Positions 35,041 to 43,954 of a DNA stretch of 64,000 nt are shown piece by piece (the stretch's first letter is position 1; the number at the start of each line of letters is the position of its first letter). The translations under genes were made by a program, and so were the position numbers. Under the pieces are notes generated by a model, which saw only the letters and a program-made list of their open reading frames with translations, ran no database searches and was not told where the DNA came from. The stretch comes from Heyndrickxia sporothermodurans (GTDB lineage: Bacteria; Bacillota; Bacilli; Bacillales; Bacillaceae_C). The DNA lies in the NCBI GenBank assembly GCA_016756695.1, contig CP066701.1, positions 2,260,001-2,324,000 of the forward strand. Direction: 5' to 3'.

Positions 35041-35277
35041 TCAAGTTGTAAAAAACTTCTTCGCTTTTTCAAAGTACTCCATGTCCTCATCGAGTAATTC
35101 TTCTTCGTGGAAGATAGCGTCAACCGGGCAAACTGCTTGGCATGCACCGCAATCAATACAAATATCCGGATCGATGTAAAATTGATCCTTTCCTTCAGCA
35201 ATACAATCGACTGGGCAAACCTCTACACATTCTGCCGCTTTCTCTCCTTGACAAGGAAATGTAATTACAAAAGCCAT
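35041..35277 (-). CDS. fdxA: Seven-iron-type ferredoxin
   Basis: A 78-residue cytosolic electron carrier. The start at 35277 (MAFVITFPC) follows AAGGTGG. The second cluster motif is complete: CIDCGACQAVCP, a normal [4Fe-4S] site. The first has CX7CX3CP (PCQGEKAAECVEVCP): the Cys that would be third in a four-Cys set is Glu. Loss of that ligand is what makes cluster I a [3Fe-4S] centre in seven-iron ferredoxins, so a [3Fe-4S][4Fe-4S] protein is predicted. A Fur-like operator lies 33 bases upstream. Confidence 0.9.
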   Translation of the reverse strand: MAFVITFPCQGEKAAECVEVCPVDCIAEGKDQFYIDPDICIDCGACQAVCPVDAIFHEEELLDEDMEYFEKAKKFFTT

Positions 35278-35309
35278 ATAAACTGACCACCTTTTCATGA
35301 TTTCTCGAA

Positions 35310-35324
35310 TGAGAATGATTATAG
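35310..35324 (-). promoter_or_regulatory. Candidate Fur box upstream of the ferredoxin gene
   Basis: TGAGAATGATTATAG matches the 7-1-7 Fur element TGATAATnATTATCA at 11 of 14 positions. Iron control of a ferredoxin gene is plausible but unproven. Confidence 0.45.
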
Positions 35325-35419
35325 TTTAGATCAAACAGAGCCAATTGGTTCTAGATTCATTATACTACCACTCAGGAAATATTTATCCTATATTCTAGCA
35401 TATAAAAAATTCAATCATT

Positions 35420-35959
35420 TTATTTATGATTTAATGATTTTTGCATGAAAACGACTTGATGTGCAAGTCCGTTTATACGTTGAATGACATTTTGATCGAT
35501 GATTTCATTGCTTGAATTGAAATGGGTATCGTGAACATAGACATAATTCGGTGCAACAAATGATCGGAAAAAGCCCGCAATCGGTTTTAATTGGTTTTCA
35601 ATGACTAAGTAATGCTGGTATGTTCCCCCTGTTGCAGCAAAACCGATTACTTTCCCGCTAAATGCATCGACTGGTACTAAATCAAACAAGTTTTTCAATG
35701 CTCCCGTCATCGACGCTTGATAAATTGGTGTTCCAATAATGTAAAAATCAGCTGAAGACACGATATCAATAACGGTTTTCGTATCCCCCGTATACGTAGA
35801 TGGGTTCCGGCCATCACAAAATTGGATATCGTATTTTTGTAAATCTAATAATTCGATTTCTATTTCAGGAAATTGTTCTTTGGCGGATTGAAGTATTTTC
35901 TCAACAACTAACCTTGTTCTTTCACCTGAAATAGTACCAGAAATTCCAAGTAGTTTCAT
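35420..35959 (-). CDS. NADPH-dependent FMN reductase
   Basis: A 179-residue flavodoxin-fold protein beginning MKLLGISGTISGERTRLVV, with the FMN-phosphate loop near residues 8–16 and the second flavin-contact region GTPIYQASMTGALKNLFDLV (about 76–95). This belongs to the NADPH-dependent FMN reductase family (SsuE/MsuE type), which supplies reduced flavin to monooxygenases or acts on quinones and azo compounds. AAGGAGATTA precedes the ATG. It is divergent from the regulator at 36112 across a 152-bp gap, so the two may be functionally linked. Confidence 0.85.
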   Translation of the reverse strand: MKLLGISGTISGERTRLVVEKILQSAKEQFPEIEIELLDLQKYDIQFCDGRNPSTYTGDTKTVIDIVSSADFYIIGTPIYQASMTGALKNLFDLVPVDAFSGKVIGFAATGGTYQHYLVIENQLKPIAGFFRSFVAPNYVYVHDTHFNSSNEIIDQNVIQRINGLAHQVVFMQKSLNHK

Positions 35960-36111
35960 GTTAATCTCCTTAATTATGTAGTAGTACTTCTAAAATATGC
36001 AAGGCATAGCGATAAGCTACACTTTTTATATATTTTTGTATAAAATGTTGTTATAATCAATATATCAAAATAAAGTACTTCGTACAACGAAAAATTTTGG
36101 AGGTGAGAAAG

Positions 36112-36738
36112 TTGAAAAAAAAATCTTCAACGAGGGATCAACTTCTTCATTTATTAAAAAGATATAAAAAATTAAGTGTGGTTGATTTGGAATCTCATCT
36201 TGAAATAACCGGAATGGCGGTAAGACGCCATTTAAATAATTTAGAAAATGAACGATTGATCCAATCAGAAACAATACGGAAATCGATGGGAAGACCTGTC
36301 CAAGTGTATTTTTTGACAAAGACAGGAGAAAATCAATTTCCAAAAAGCTATTCGAATATAACCGTCGAATTTCTGGAAGACATCGAAGAAATGAACGGGC
36401 AAGAGATGATAGATACGTTATTCCAAAACCGTGAACGACGATTGGAAAATAAATATAAAGAGCGTATTCAACACAATCAATTAAAGGATCGGGTAGCGGA
36501 ACTGGCTAATATTCAAAACGAAAATGGGTATATGGTGGAGTGGGTTGAAAAAGAGGATGGTACTTTTGAATTAACGGAGTATAACTGTCCTATTTTTGAC
36601 GTTGCTAGAAAGTACCAAATAGCGTGTTCTTGTGAGCACTCTTTATTTCAAAAGATATTAAATACAAATGATATTGAGCAAGTGTGCTGTATGTCTAAAG
36701 GCGGCGATCATTGTAAATACGTGATTAAAGAAAAGTAA
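36112..36738 (+). CDS. DeoR/SufR-type transcriptional regulator with C-terminal cysteine cluster
   Basis: A 208-residue protein. TTG 36112 is chosen because GGAGGTG lies six bases upstream; the longer frame begins inside that site. The N-terminal winged helix (about 8–70: VVDLESHLEITGMAVRRHLNNLE, SMGRPVQVYFLT) is of the DeoR/ArsR-like type that senses with a C-terminal domain. The C-terminal part has CPIFDVARKYQIAC (CX12C), then CSC, VCC and HC near the end. This layout resembles Fe–S-binding SufR-type repressors. It is divergent from an FMN reductase gene and close to a ferredoxin, consistent with redox or iron sensing. Target and cofactor are inferred. Confidence 0.75.
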   Translation: MKKKSSTRDQLLHLLKRYKKLSVVDLESHLEITGMAVRRHLNNLENERLIQSETIRKSMGRPVQVYFLTKTGENQFPKSYSNITVEFLEDIEEMNGQEMIDTLFQNRERRLENKYKERIQHNQLKDRVAELANIQNENGYMVEWVEKEDGTFELTEYNCPIFDVARKYQIACSCEHSLFQKILNTNDIEQVCCMSKGGDHCKYVIKEK

Positions 36739-36780
36739 CATTCTTATGTGGAGGCTTTCAATCTATCCCGTGAGAGAAGC

Positions 36781-37073
36781 TTTACCAGTCCAACTTGGTC
36801 GTTAAAGTTTCGGAATGGAGCCCAAGAACGAAGCAACCAGTCCAACTTGGTCGCCAAAGCATCGGAATGAAGCCCAAGAACGGAGCAACGAGTCCAACTT
36901 GGTAGTCAAAACCCCGGAATGGAGCCCAAGAACGAAGCAATCAGCCCAACTTGGTCGCCAAAGCCCTGGAATGAAGCTCAAGAACGAAGCAACCAGCTCA
37001 ACTTGGTAGTCAAAGCCCTGGAATGAAGCCCAAGAACGAAGCAACGAGTCCAACTTGGTAGTCAAAACCCCAT
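36781..37073. repeat. Family B tandem array 1 (52-bp unit, about 5.5 copies)
   Basis: The core GCCCAAGAACGAAGCAAC recurs with starts at 36820, 36872, 36924, 36976 (as GCTCAAG) and 37028, exactly 52 bases apart. Each unit carries CAACTTGGT(C/A)GTCAAAG and GAATG(A/G)AGCCCAAGA, so CTTGG can pair with CCAAG within a unit. The period is not a multiple of three, so open frames here are accidental. The array fills the gap before phoP. Confidence 0.92.
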
Positions 37074-37161
37074 TAAGAAATTTATAGAAACGAAGCTACT
37101 TTACACGAATATTTCCAGATCCATTCTAATAGTTTTTTTTGCTTATGAAAATATTTCTTTA

Positions 37162-37190
37162 ATGACATAAAAATCCCTTCCATGTATGAT
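37162..37190 (+). promoter_or_regulatory. Candidate promoter of phoPR
   Basis: ATGACA (37162–37167), 17-bp spacer, TATGAT (37185–37190), 38 bases before phoP and downstream of the repeat array. Confidence 0.5.
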
Positions 37191-37228
37191 AAAGAAAAAT
37201 AAGCTGGTACTTGGAGGGAGCTTTTAAC

Positions 37229-37933
37229 ATGAATAAAATACTTGTAGTCGATGATGAACCTTCAATCGTTACACTTTTAAAATTCAACTTAGAACAAGCG
37301 GGATTTTCCGTTATTACTGCCGCAAATGGTACCGAAGGCTATGAACTTGCCTTGAAGGAACAATTTAGTTTTATCGTTTTAGATTTAATGCTGCCTGGAA
37401 TGGATGGAATGGAAATTTGTAAAAGACTTCGCCAGGAAAAAATAAAAACTCCAATCTTAATGCTGACAGCTAAAGGAGATGAATTGGACAAGATTCTCGG
37501 ACTTGAGCTCGGTGCAGATGATTATTTAACAAAACCATTTAGTCCTAGAGAGGTTGTTGCTAGAGTAAAGGCAATCTTACGAAGAACAACGGAAACGAAT
37601 GAAGCAAATGAAACCGAAGAACCGCATTATACAATCGGCCATTTGAAGGTATATCCGGAGCAATTTGAAGCTTATTTTAAAAGTGAGAAGCTAGAACTAA
37701 CACCGAAGGAATTTGAACTTCTGCTCTATTTATCAAGTAATAGAGGGAAAGTTTTAAGCAGAGATCAACTGCTAGATTCGGTATGGAATTATGATTATGC
37801 GGGAGATACTAGAATTGTGGATGTCCATATTAGTCATTTACGCGAAAAAATTGAAGAAGATACGAAACAACCACAATATATTAAAACGATAAGAGGTTTT
37901 GGATATAAAATGGAAGGACCGAAAAATGAATAA
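37229..37933 (+). CDS. phoP: PhoP, phosphate-starvation response regulator
   Basis: A 234-residue OmpR-family regulator. ATG 37229 lies after GGAGGGAGC; the frame start at 37211 overlaps that site. The receiver domain (1–118) has the acidic pocket DDE at 8–10, the phosphorylation site Asp52 in LDLMLPG, and Lys in TKPF. The winged-helix DNA-binding domain (about 135–230) ends in RGFGYKM. It is phosphorylated by PhoR and binds TTAACA-type direct repeats. It overlaps phoR by eight bases and is followed by the pst operon, which has a clear Pho box, so the PhoP identity is well supported by context. Confidence 0.93.
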   Translation: MNKILVVDDEPSIVTLLKFNLEQAGFSVITAANGTEGYELALKEQFSFIVLDLMLPGMDGMEICKRLRQEKIKTPILMLTAKGDELDKILGLELGADDYLTKPFSPREVVARVKAILRRTTETNEANETEEPHYTIGHLKVYPEQFEAYFKSEKLELTPKEFELLLYLSSNRGKVLSRDQLLDSVWNYDYAGDTRIVDVHISHLREKIEEDTKQPQYIKTIRGFGYKMEGPKNE

Positions 37934-39701
37934 ACTTTGGTTGAAAATTTCTTTTCGTTTTTTATTGCTATTGTTTTTTGTCCTACTAGCGATAGGTTTT
38001 TTTATCGGAGATTTGATGAAAAATACTTATATGGATATGACAAGGAATCAATTATTTCAAGATGCAAATATTGTATCTGAATTTATTAATTCAAAAGAAA
38101 TTCGAAAACAATCCAATGAATTGCAAGAAAAGGTCGAAAGCTTTTATGCCGAAAACCAACCTAGAATTACCATCATTGATGTGAACGGTGATGTGGTAGC
38201 GGATTCTGAAGATAACCCGGCAAAGATGGAAAATCATGCGAATCGCCCCGAGTTTAAAGATATCGTCAAACGGCATAAGAAAAATGCTGAGTCCATTCGA
38301 TTTAGTGAAACCCTTGGTTACAATATGATGTATGTGGCCACCCCTATTCAAAACAAAGATCAAGTAGTTGGAGTAATAAGGGTTGCGTTCACTTTGCAAA
38401 ATATTGATCATGCTATTAAAAAATTGTGGCTTAGTCTTGGTTTGGCGATGGGAATTACATTAATTTTAGCAAGTATTATTGCCATTAGCTTAGCGAAAGG
38501 AATTACAAGACCGATTGAAGATATTATCCAAGTAGCTAGAAGACTTTCTGAAAAAGATTATAGTAGCAGAGTAAGGGCGAAAACAAACGGGGAACTGGAG
38601 CAGCTTTCGATCGCTATCAATACATTAGCGAAAAGCTTACAGCACCAGATGGAGGAAATTAGCGAAAATCAGCAAAAATTAACTGGTGTGCTAACCAATA
38701 TGGTTAGTGGCGTCATGCTAATCAATCCGGAAGGCCGCATCGTTCTTGTAAATCCAGCTATGGAAAAAATTATTGGATCAACGGCCGATCAATTAAGAGG
38801 TAAACTACATATTGAAGCAGGCAAAAGCTTTGGTCTTAGTCAATTAATTGATCAATCATTAAAGAAAAAAATAAAAATTCATGATGAAGTGCAAATGTAT
38901 TACCCCGATCAAAGAATTTTGGATGCTCATTTAGCACCCTATTTAGGGGCAAATGGAGAAATAAAAGGAATCATTACGGTCCTTCATGATATAACGGACA
39001 TTCGGAGATTGGAGAAAATGCGTAGCGAATTTGTTGCTAATGTTTCGCATGAATTAAAAACACCTATTACTTCTTTGAAAGGATTTGCAGAAACATTGCT
39101 AGATGGTGCAATGTATGATCCCGAAATAGCAAAATCCTTCTTAACGATTATTCATGATGAAAGTGAGCGGCTCCATCGTTTAATTACCGATATTCTTCAC
39201 TTATCAAAAATTGAACAGCATCAGCTTCCATTTCATCCCGAGCCATTAAATGTAACAGGTGTCATTTACGAAACGATCGATACGATTCAAGAAGAAATTA
39301 ATAAAAAACAATTAACTATCAAACTTCCTAATCAAAAACCAGTCATCATTGATGCGGAAAAGGATCGTTTGCAGCAAATTATATTGAATCTTGTTGCCAA
39401 TGCTGTGACCTATACTCCTGACAAAGGAACAATTGAAATTGGGATTGTGGAAAAAGACGACCAAATTGAGTTAACTGTGAAAGATACTGGTATTGGAATT
39501 TCGAAAGAAGAATTGCCACGCATTTTTGAACGTTTCTATCGAGTGGATAAAGCTCGCTCACGTAATTCAGGAGGAACTGGACTTGGACTTGCGATTGTCA
39601 AACATCTAGTCGAATCCCACCATGGTTCTATCCAAGTAGATAGTGAAGAAGGCAAGGGAACACTATTTACAATAACCCTTCCTAAAAAACAAAATAGGTA
39701 G
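37926..39701 (+). CDS. phoR: PhoR, phosphate-sensing histidine kinase
   Basis: A 591-residue membrane sensor. In order: a membrane helix (about 8–30), an extracellular sensing domain (about 31–165), a second helix (about 170–190), HAMP (about 192–245), PAS (about 255–360), HisKA with His375 in SHELKTPITSLKGF, and HATPase_c with the N box (NLVANAVTYTP), DTGIGIS and GTGLGLAIV. This is the Bacillus PhoR layout. It autophosphorylates at low phosphate and passes the phosphate to PhoP. The start at 37926 follows GGAAGGACCG inside the end of phoP. Confidence 0.93.
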   Translation: MNKLWLKISFRFLLLLFFVLLAIGFFIGDLMKNTYMDMTRNQLFQDANIVSEFINSKEIRKQSNELQEKVESFYAENQPRITIIDVNGDVVADSEDNPAKMENHANRPEFKDIVKRHKKNAESIRFSETLGYNMMYVATPIQNKDQVVGVIRVAFTLQNIDHAIKKLWLSLGLAMGITLILASIIAISLAKGITRPIEDIIQVARRLSEKDYSSRVRAKTNGELEQLSIAINTLAKSLQHQMEEISENQQKLTGVLTNMVSGVMLINPEGRIVLVNPAMEKIIGSTADQLRGKLHIEAGKSFGLSQLIDQSLKKKIKIHDEVQMYYPDQRILDAHLAPYLGANGEIKGIITVLHDITDIRRLEKMRSEFVANVSHELKTPITSLKGFAETLLDGAMYDPEIAKSFLTIIHDESERLHRLITDILHLSKIEQHQLPFHPEPLNVTGVIYETIDTIQEEINKKQLTIKLPNQKPVIIDAEKDRLQQIILNLVANAVTYTPDKGTIEIGIVEKDDQIELTVKDTGIGISKEELPRIFERFYRVDKARSRNSGGTGLGLAIVKHLVESHHGSIQVDSEEGKGTLFTITLPKKQNR

Positions 39702-39721
39702 ATTTTCTCGAAATTCTATCA

Positions 39722-39750
39722 AACACATCCGATTATGGATGTGTTTTTTT
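39722..39750 (+). terminator. Rho-independent terminator after phoR
   Basis: AACACATCC (39722–39730) pairs with GGATGTGTT (39737–39745), then Ts. Confidence 0.93.
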
Positions 39751-39787
39751 ATTGCAATGTTAAGTCGCTTTGCAAATTTTTACATTT

Positions 39788-39831
39788 GGTTGATTGAAGC
39801 GGAAAGCGAGCACCTGCAGCGGAAATCAACC
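39788..39831. repeat. Family A repeat, internally deleted copy
   Basis: Only the ends remain: GGTTGATTGAAGCGG joined to AAAGCGAGCACCTGCAGCGGAAATCAACC. The outer stem GGTTGATT/AATCAACC is intact although the whole middle is gone. Confidence 0.8.
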
Positions 39832-39852
39832 CCCTTGTTTAACAGATTCTAA

Positions 39853-39891
39853 TTTACAATATCTTAACATTTCATTAATACACGCTTAATA
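39853..39891 (+). promoter_or_regulatory. Pho box: four PhoP-binding hexamers upstream of pstS
   Basis: TTTACA (39853), TTAACA (39864), TTAATA (39875) and TTAATA (39886) are each separated by exactly five bases, an 11-bp period, on one DNA face. This matches the known PhoP consensus TT(A/T/C)A(C/T)A direct repeats and lies about 60 bases before pstS. Confidence 0.93.
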
Positions 39892-39951
39892 CCCATAGAT
39901 TATCTTAATCTTGTAAGAAAAATCACCTAAAAAACTAGGGGGCAAAAGTAG

Positions 39952-40857
39952 ATGAGAAAAAGAGTCTTAGCATTATTTAGTATGTTACTAGTGTTTGCAA
40001 TTTTCGCAGCCGGATGTGGAAGCAATAATGAAACAGGCTCGAAAGCAAATGCAGAAGGTGGAGATAAAGAATCAACAAAAGGCTCAATCACTGCAGTTGG
40101 ATCAAGTGCATTACAACCATTGGTTGATGAAGCAGCAAACCAATATATGAGTACAAATCAAGGTGCTACCATTAATGTCCAAGGAGGCGGAAGTGGTACG
40201 GGCCTAAGTCAAATTAGTGAAGGTGCAGTAGATATCGGTAACTCTGATATTTTTGCAGAAGAAAAGGATGGCATTGATGCAAGTAAACTAGTTGACCATA
40301 AAGTCGCAGTAGTAGGCATGGGGCCAGTAGTAAATAAAGATGCAGGTGTAGAGAACATTACGAAGAAACAACTCATTGACATCTTTACAGGAAAAATTAA
40401 AAACTGGAAAGAAGTTGGTGGTAAAGATGAAAAAATCGTCATTATCAACCGTGCAGAAGGATCTGGAACAAGAGCAGTATTCGAAAAGCATGCACTCGAT
40501 GGAGCAACACCTGCTAAAGCACAAGAACAAGATTCATCTGGTACCGTTCAAAAAATTGTTAGTGAAACACCAGGAGCGATTAGTTATCTAGCATTCTCTT
40601 ATTTCAATGATTCGATTCAACCGTTAAAAGTAGATGGCGTAGCACCAACTGAAGCAAATGTAGAAACAAATGATTGGAAAATCTGGGCGTATGAACATAT
40701 GTACACAAACGGTGAGCCTAAAGGATTAGCAAAAGAATTTTTAGACTTCATCCTAAGTGATGACATTCAATCTTCAGTTATTCCGAAACTAGGTTATATT
40801 CCAGTGACAGGAATGAAAGTAGAACGTGATGCAGATGGGAATATAAAGAATAAATAG
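39952..40857 (+). CDS. pstS: Phosphate-binding lipoprotein PstS
   Basis: A 301-residue lipoprotein with the lipobox FAAGC (Cys22), a short linker, and a PBP-like fold. Phosphate-binding motifs are ITAVGSSALQPLV (about 46–58), GGGSGTGLSQI (about 80–90) and RAEGSGTRAVFEKH (about 167–180). It delivers phosphate to PstCA. It is the first gene after the Pho box, and a strong hairpin separates it from pstC, which should keep PstS in excess. Confidence 0.96.
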   Translation: MRKRVLALFSMLLVFAIFAAGCGSNNETGSKANAEGGDKESTKGSITAVGSSALQPLVDEAANQYMSTNQGATINVQGGGSGTGLSQISEGAVDIGNSDIFAEEKDGIDASKLVDHKVAVVGMGPVVNKDAGVENITKKQLIDIFTGKIKNWKEVGGKDEKIVIINRAEGSGTRAVFEKHALDGATPAKAQEQDSSGTVQKIVSETPGAISYLAFSYFNDSIQPLKVDGVAPTEANVETNDWKIWAYEHMYTNGEPKGLAKEFLDFILSDDIQSSVIPKLGYIPVTGMKVERDADGNIKNK

Positions 40858-40874
40858 GTAACTTATAGGATTAG

Positions 40875-40912
40875 AACTTCCATTCATTAGTCGAAAGCTA
40901 AGAATGGAAGTT
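40875..40912 (+). terminator. Attenuating hairpin between pstS and pstC
   Basis: AACTTCCATTC (40875–40885) pairs perfectly with GAATGGAAGTT (40902–40912). The T-run is short, so partial termination or 3'-end protection of pstS mRNA is likely. Confidence 0.7.
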
Positions 40913-41042
40913 TCATTGATTGTAAGAAAAAGGGAGAAGTATTCGTTTTTTATGCTTGTGTTAGCTGCTAGAATCATTTTCTTCAAGAAACTGACACATG
41001 TCTTTGAAAGGGGAAAGTATCTTGGAATTAAAGGATATAAAG

Positions 41043-41951
41043 ATGACTGAAAAACAGTGGAATTCTTCAACTAAGATTTGGACTGAAAAAAGGGGGAGAA
41101 TTCTCACATTTACTTCTGTTTCTATCATGATTATGATTGCGATTTCCATTTTATATTTTGTTGCATCAAAAGGGTTTAGCACTTTTACAGTTAATAAAGC
41201 AAGTATCGTTGACTTTTTTACAGGACTAGAGTGGAAGCCTGGTAGTTTAAATGAATTAGGAAAACCAATTGTAGGGGCGTTGCCGCTTATTTTCGGTTCC
41301 TTTGCAGTTACTCTTTTAGCAGCCATTATTTGCTCACCACTTGCTATTGGTGCAGCGATATTTATGACAGAAATTTCACCAAAGTTTGGGAAGAAAGTGT
41401 TGCAGCCAGTTATAGAGCTTCTTGTTGGAATCCCATCAGTTGTATATGGATTTGTTGGCTTAAGTGTCGTTGTTCCTTTCTTGAGAGAGCATCTAGGAGG
41501 AAGTGGATTTGGCATTGCAGCAGGAACAATCGTTTTGACAGTGATGATTTTACCGACAATTACAAGTCTTTCAATGGATGCCATCGAAGCCGTCCCAATG
41601 CAAATAAGAGAAGCTTCTTTAGCATTAGGTGCAACACGTTGGCAAACTATATACCGAGTTATTCTTAAGACCTCATTGCCTGGTTTATTGACAGCAATCG
41701 TTTTCGGAATGGCTCGTGCATTTGGTGAAGCTTTAGCCGTACAGATGGTTATTGGAAACTCTACCGTCATACCGACTTCATTAGTAGAACCTGCTTCAAC
41801 ATTAACGAGTATTTTAACAATGGGAATGGGTTATACCGTCATGGGGAAAGCAGAGAACAATGCTTTATGGTCATTAGCATTAATGTTATTGCTCATGTCA
41901 CTAGTCTTTATCATTATTATTCGCATCTTAGGTCGCAGGAGGGTTTACTAA
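41043..41951 (+). CDS. pstC: Phosphate ABC transporter permease PstC
   Basis: A 302-residue membrane protein with about six helices. ATG 41043 follows AAAGGA by nine bases; earlier frame starts lack a good site. The EAA-type loop, EASLALGATRWQTIYRVILKT, contacts PstB, and ELLVGIPSVVYGFVGL is the PstC signature. The stop overlaps the pstA start by one base (TAATG). Confidence 0.95.
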   Translation: MTEKQWNSSTKIWTEKRGRILTFTSVSIMIMIAISILYFVASKGFSTFTVNKASIVDFFTGLEWKPGSLNELGKPIVGALPLIFGSFAVTLLAAIICSPLAIGAAIFMTEISPKFGKKVLQPVIELLVGIPSVVYGFVGLSVVVPFLREHLGGSGFGIAAGTIVLTVMILPTITSLSMDAIEAVPMQIREASLALGATRWQTIYRVILKTSLPGLLTAIVFGMARAFGEALAVQMVIGNSTVIPTSLVEPASTLTSILTMGMGYTVMGKAENNALWSLALMLLLMSLVFIIIIRILGRRRVY

Positions 41952-42835
41952 TGAATGCAAAACTCGTCGATCGTATGGCAACCGTTATTTTTTACGCAAT
42001 TGCCGCTGTTATTGTCTTGCTTCTAGCTGGATTATTTGGCTATATTCTCGTCAACGGGGTCGGAAATATAAGTTGGAAGTTTATTACATCACCTCCACAA
42101 TCGTTTCAGGCAGGTGGGGGAATTGGACCACAGCTCTTTAATTCATTTTATTTACTCGTTTTAACAATGATCATCAGCATTCCATTATCATTAGGTGCTG
42201 GAATATATATGTCTGAATATGCAAAGAAAAATGTATTTACCGATATTCTTCGCACTGTGATTGAAGTATTGTCATCCCTTCCGTCCATTGTCGTTGGTTT
42301 GTTTGGATTTTTATTCTTCGTCATTTATATGGGGTGGGGGTTCTCGATATTAACTGGTGCACTCGTCCTTACGATATTTAACTTACCGTTAATGGTTAGT
42401 GTAGTTGAAACCTCTTTGAAAGGTGTATCCAATGCACAGCGGGAAGCAGGACTTGCCCTTGGCATTTCGAAATGGGAAACGATCAAAAAAATATTACTTC
42501 CAGCAGCCATCCCTGGTATTGTTACCGGAATTATTCTTGCATCGGGGAGAGTATTCGGTGAAGCGGCCGCGTTAATATATACAGCCGGAATGAGTACGCC
42601 GATTCTCGACTTTTCAAATTGGAATCCATTTAGCCCGACATCACCACTTAATCCGATGAGACCAGCAGAAACACTTGCCGTTCATATTTGGAAAATTAAT
42701 TCAGAAGGATTAATGCCTGATGTAAAAGAGGTATCGAGTGGCACATCCGCGTTGCTTATCATCTTAATCTTACTCTTTAACCTTGCAGCACGATGGATTG
42801 GAAAACTTATCTATAAAAGAATGACATCTTCTTAA
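41951..42835 (+). CDS. pstA: Phosphate ABC transporter permease PstA
   Basis: A 294-residue membrane protein with about six helices. The start at 41951 shares a base with the pstC stop, and AGGAGGGTTT lies just before. VIEVLSSLPSIVVGLFGFLF and the EAA loop REAGLALGISKWETIKKILLP are the expected PstA features. It forms the channel with PstC. Confidence 0.95.
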   Translation: MNAKLVDRMATVIFYAIAAVIVLLLAGLFGYILVNGVGNISWKFITSPPQSFQAGGGIGPQLFNSFYLLVLTMIISIPLSLGAGIYMSEYAKKNVFTDILRTVIEVLSSLPSIVVGLFGFLFFVIYMGWGFSILTGALVLTIFNLPLMVSVVETSLKGVSNAQREAGLALGISKWETIKKILLPAAIPGIVTGIILASGRVFGEAAALIYTAGMSTPILDFSNWNPFSPTSPLNPMRPAETLAVHIWKINSEGLMPDVKEVSSGTSALLIILILLFNLAARWIGKLIYKRMTSS

Positions 42836-42858
42836 TAGCAAACGAAGGAGTGGAATGA

Positions 42859-43701
42859 ATGGAAGCATTAATGGAAAAGAGACAAAGTAAAGTCGTTGTT
42901 TCACTTACGAATCGAAAAAATGAACGAAAGGACTGGACAGTAAAGAAAGAAACAGCATTAGAAACAAAGGATTTACATGTTTACTATGGGAGTAATCTTG
43001 CTTTGAAAAATATCTCGATGCCCATTTATAAAAATCAAGTGACCGCATTTATTGGACCATCAGGTTGTGGGAAATCTACCTATTTAAGAAGTTTAAATCG
43101 AATGAATGACGAGATTCAAGGATGTCGTGTCGAAGGAAGCATCTTTTATAAAGAATTTAATATTAATCAAGCGGATGTCAATGTATTTGAAATCCGAAAA
43201 AATATTGGGATGGTGTTTCAACGTCCAAATCCATTTGCAAAAAGTATTTTTGATAATGTCGCATTTGGCCCGAAACAGCACGGAGAAAAAAATAAAAAAG
43301 TATTACAGGAAATCGTCGAAAAAAGCCTACGTAAAGCTGCCCTTTGGGATGAAGTAAAAGATCGCTTAAATAAATCCGCCCTTGCACTATCAGGTGGACA
43401 ACAACAGCGATTATGTATTGCAAGAGCAATTGCGATGGAACCCGATGTCCTTTTACTTGATGAACCAGCATCCGCTTTAGATCCAATTTCAACGAGCAAA
43501 ATTGAAGAGTTAATCATGGAATTGAAAAAGGACTATACAGTCGTCATCGTTACACACAACATGCAACAAGCCGCCAGAATTTCTGATTACACAGCATTTT
43601 TCTACATGGGGGATCTAATTGAATACGGTGAAACAAGAAACATCTTTACGAATCCTCAGCAAAAACAAACAGAAGACTATGTTTCCGGGAATTTTGGGTA
43701 G
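42859..43701 (+). CDS. pstB: Phosphate ABC transporter ATPase PstB, copy 1
   Basis: A 280-residue ABC ATPase. An extra basic N-terminal stretch of about 30 residues precedes the core. Walker A GPSGCGKS is near 62–69, the signature [14 protein letters not shown] follows, and Walker [14 protein letters not shown] is near 205. It powers PstCA. AAGGAG precedes the start. A second, similar pstB follows about 250 bp later with a family A repeat between them. Confidence 0.94.
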   Translation: MEALMEKRQSKVVVSLTNRKNERKDWTVKKETALETKDLHVYYGSNLALKNISMPIYKNQVTAFIGPSGCGKSTYLRSLNRMNDEIQGCRVEGSIFYKEFNINQADVNVFEIRKNIGMVFQRPNPFAKSIFDNVAFGPKQHGEKNKKVLQEIVEKSLRKAALWDEVKDRLNKSALALSGGQQQRLCIARAIAMEPDVLLLDEPASALDPISTSKIEELIMELKKDYTVVIVTHNMQQAARISDYTAFFYMGDLIEYGETRNIFTNPQQKQTEDYVSGNFG

Positions 43702-43759
43702 GTAAATTTACAATTTAATTGAAGGATGTATTAGATATACATTGTTGAATTTATAACTA

Positions 43760-43889
43760 TGTTGATTGGAGCGGAAGGCACGAGACTCCTGCGGGAGTAC
43801 GGGTCCGGGGAGACCCCGCAGGCGCTTAAGCGCTGAGGAGGCTCCCCGGACCGCCCGCGGAAAGCGAGTGCCTGGAGCGGAAATCAACA
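43760..43889. repeat. Family A structured repeat, copy 3 (inside the pst operon)
   Basis: 130 bp. The outer stem TGTTGATT/AATCAACA and the inner AGGCAC/GTGCCT are perfect. The central stem is GGTCCGGGGAG/CTCCCCGGACC, quite different in sequence from copies 1 and 2, yet fully paired. The tip is GGCGCTTAAGCGCT. CCTGCGGG/CCCGCAGG offers an alternative fold. It sits between pstB copy 1 and pstB copy 2. Confidence 0.92.
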
Positions 43890-43954
43890 GTCACAATTAT
43901 CACAACTTCTTTGAAAGAAGTACGGATAATATCATACGAAGTAGGTGAAACGAA

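Noticed and set aside
36781-37073. CRISPR array
   Set aside because: Units are direct 52-bp tandem copies in which the intervening 17 bases are nearly identical rather than unique spacers, and no cas genes are present. The same holds for 56940–57405.
43093-43517. Minus-strand frames within pstB copy 1
   Set aside because: They are overlapping shadows of the ABC ATPase gene with no start signals.
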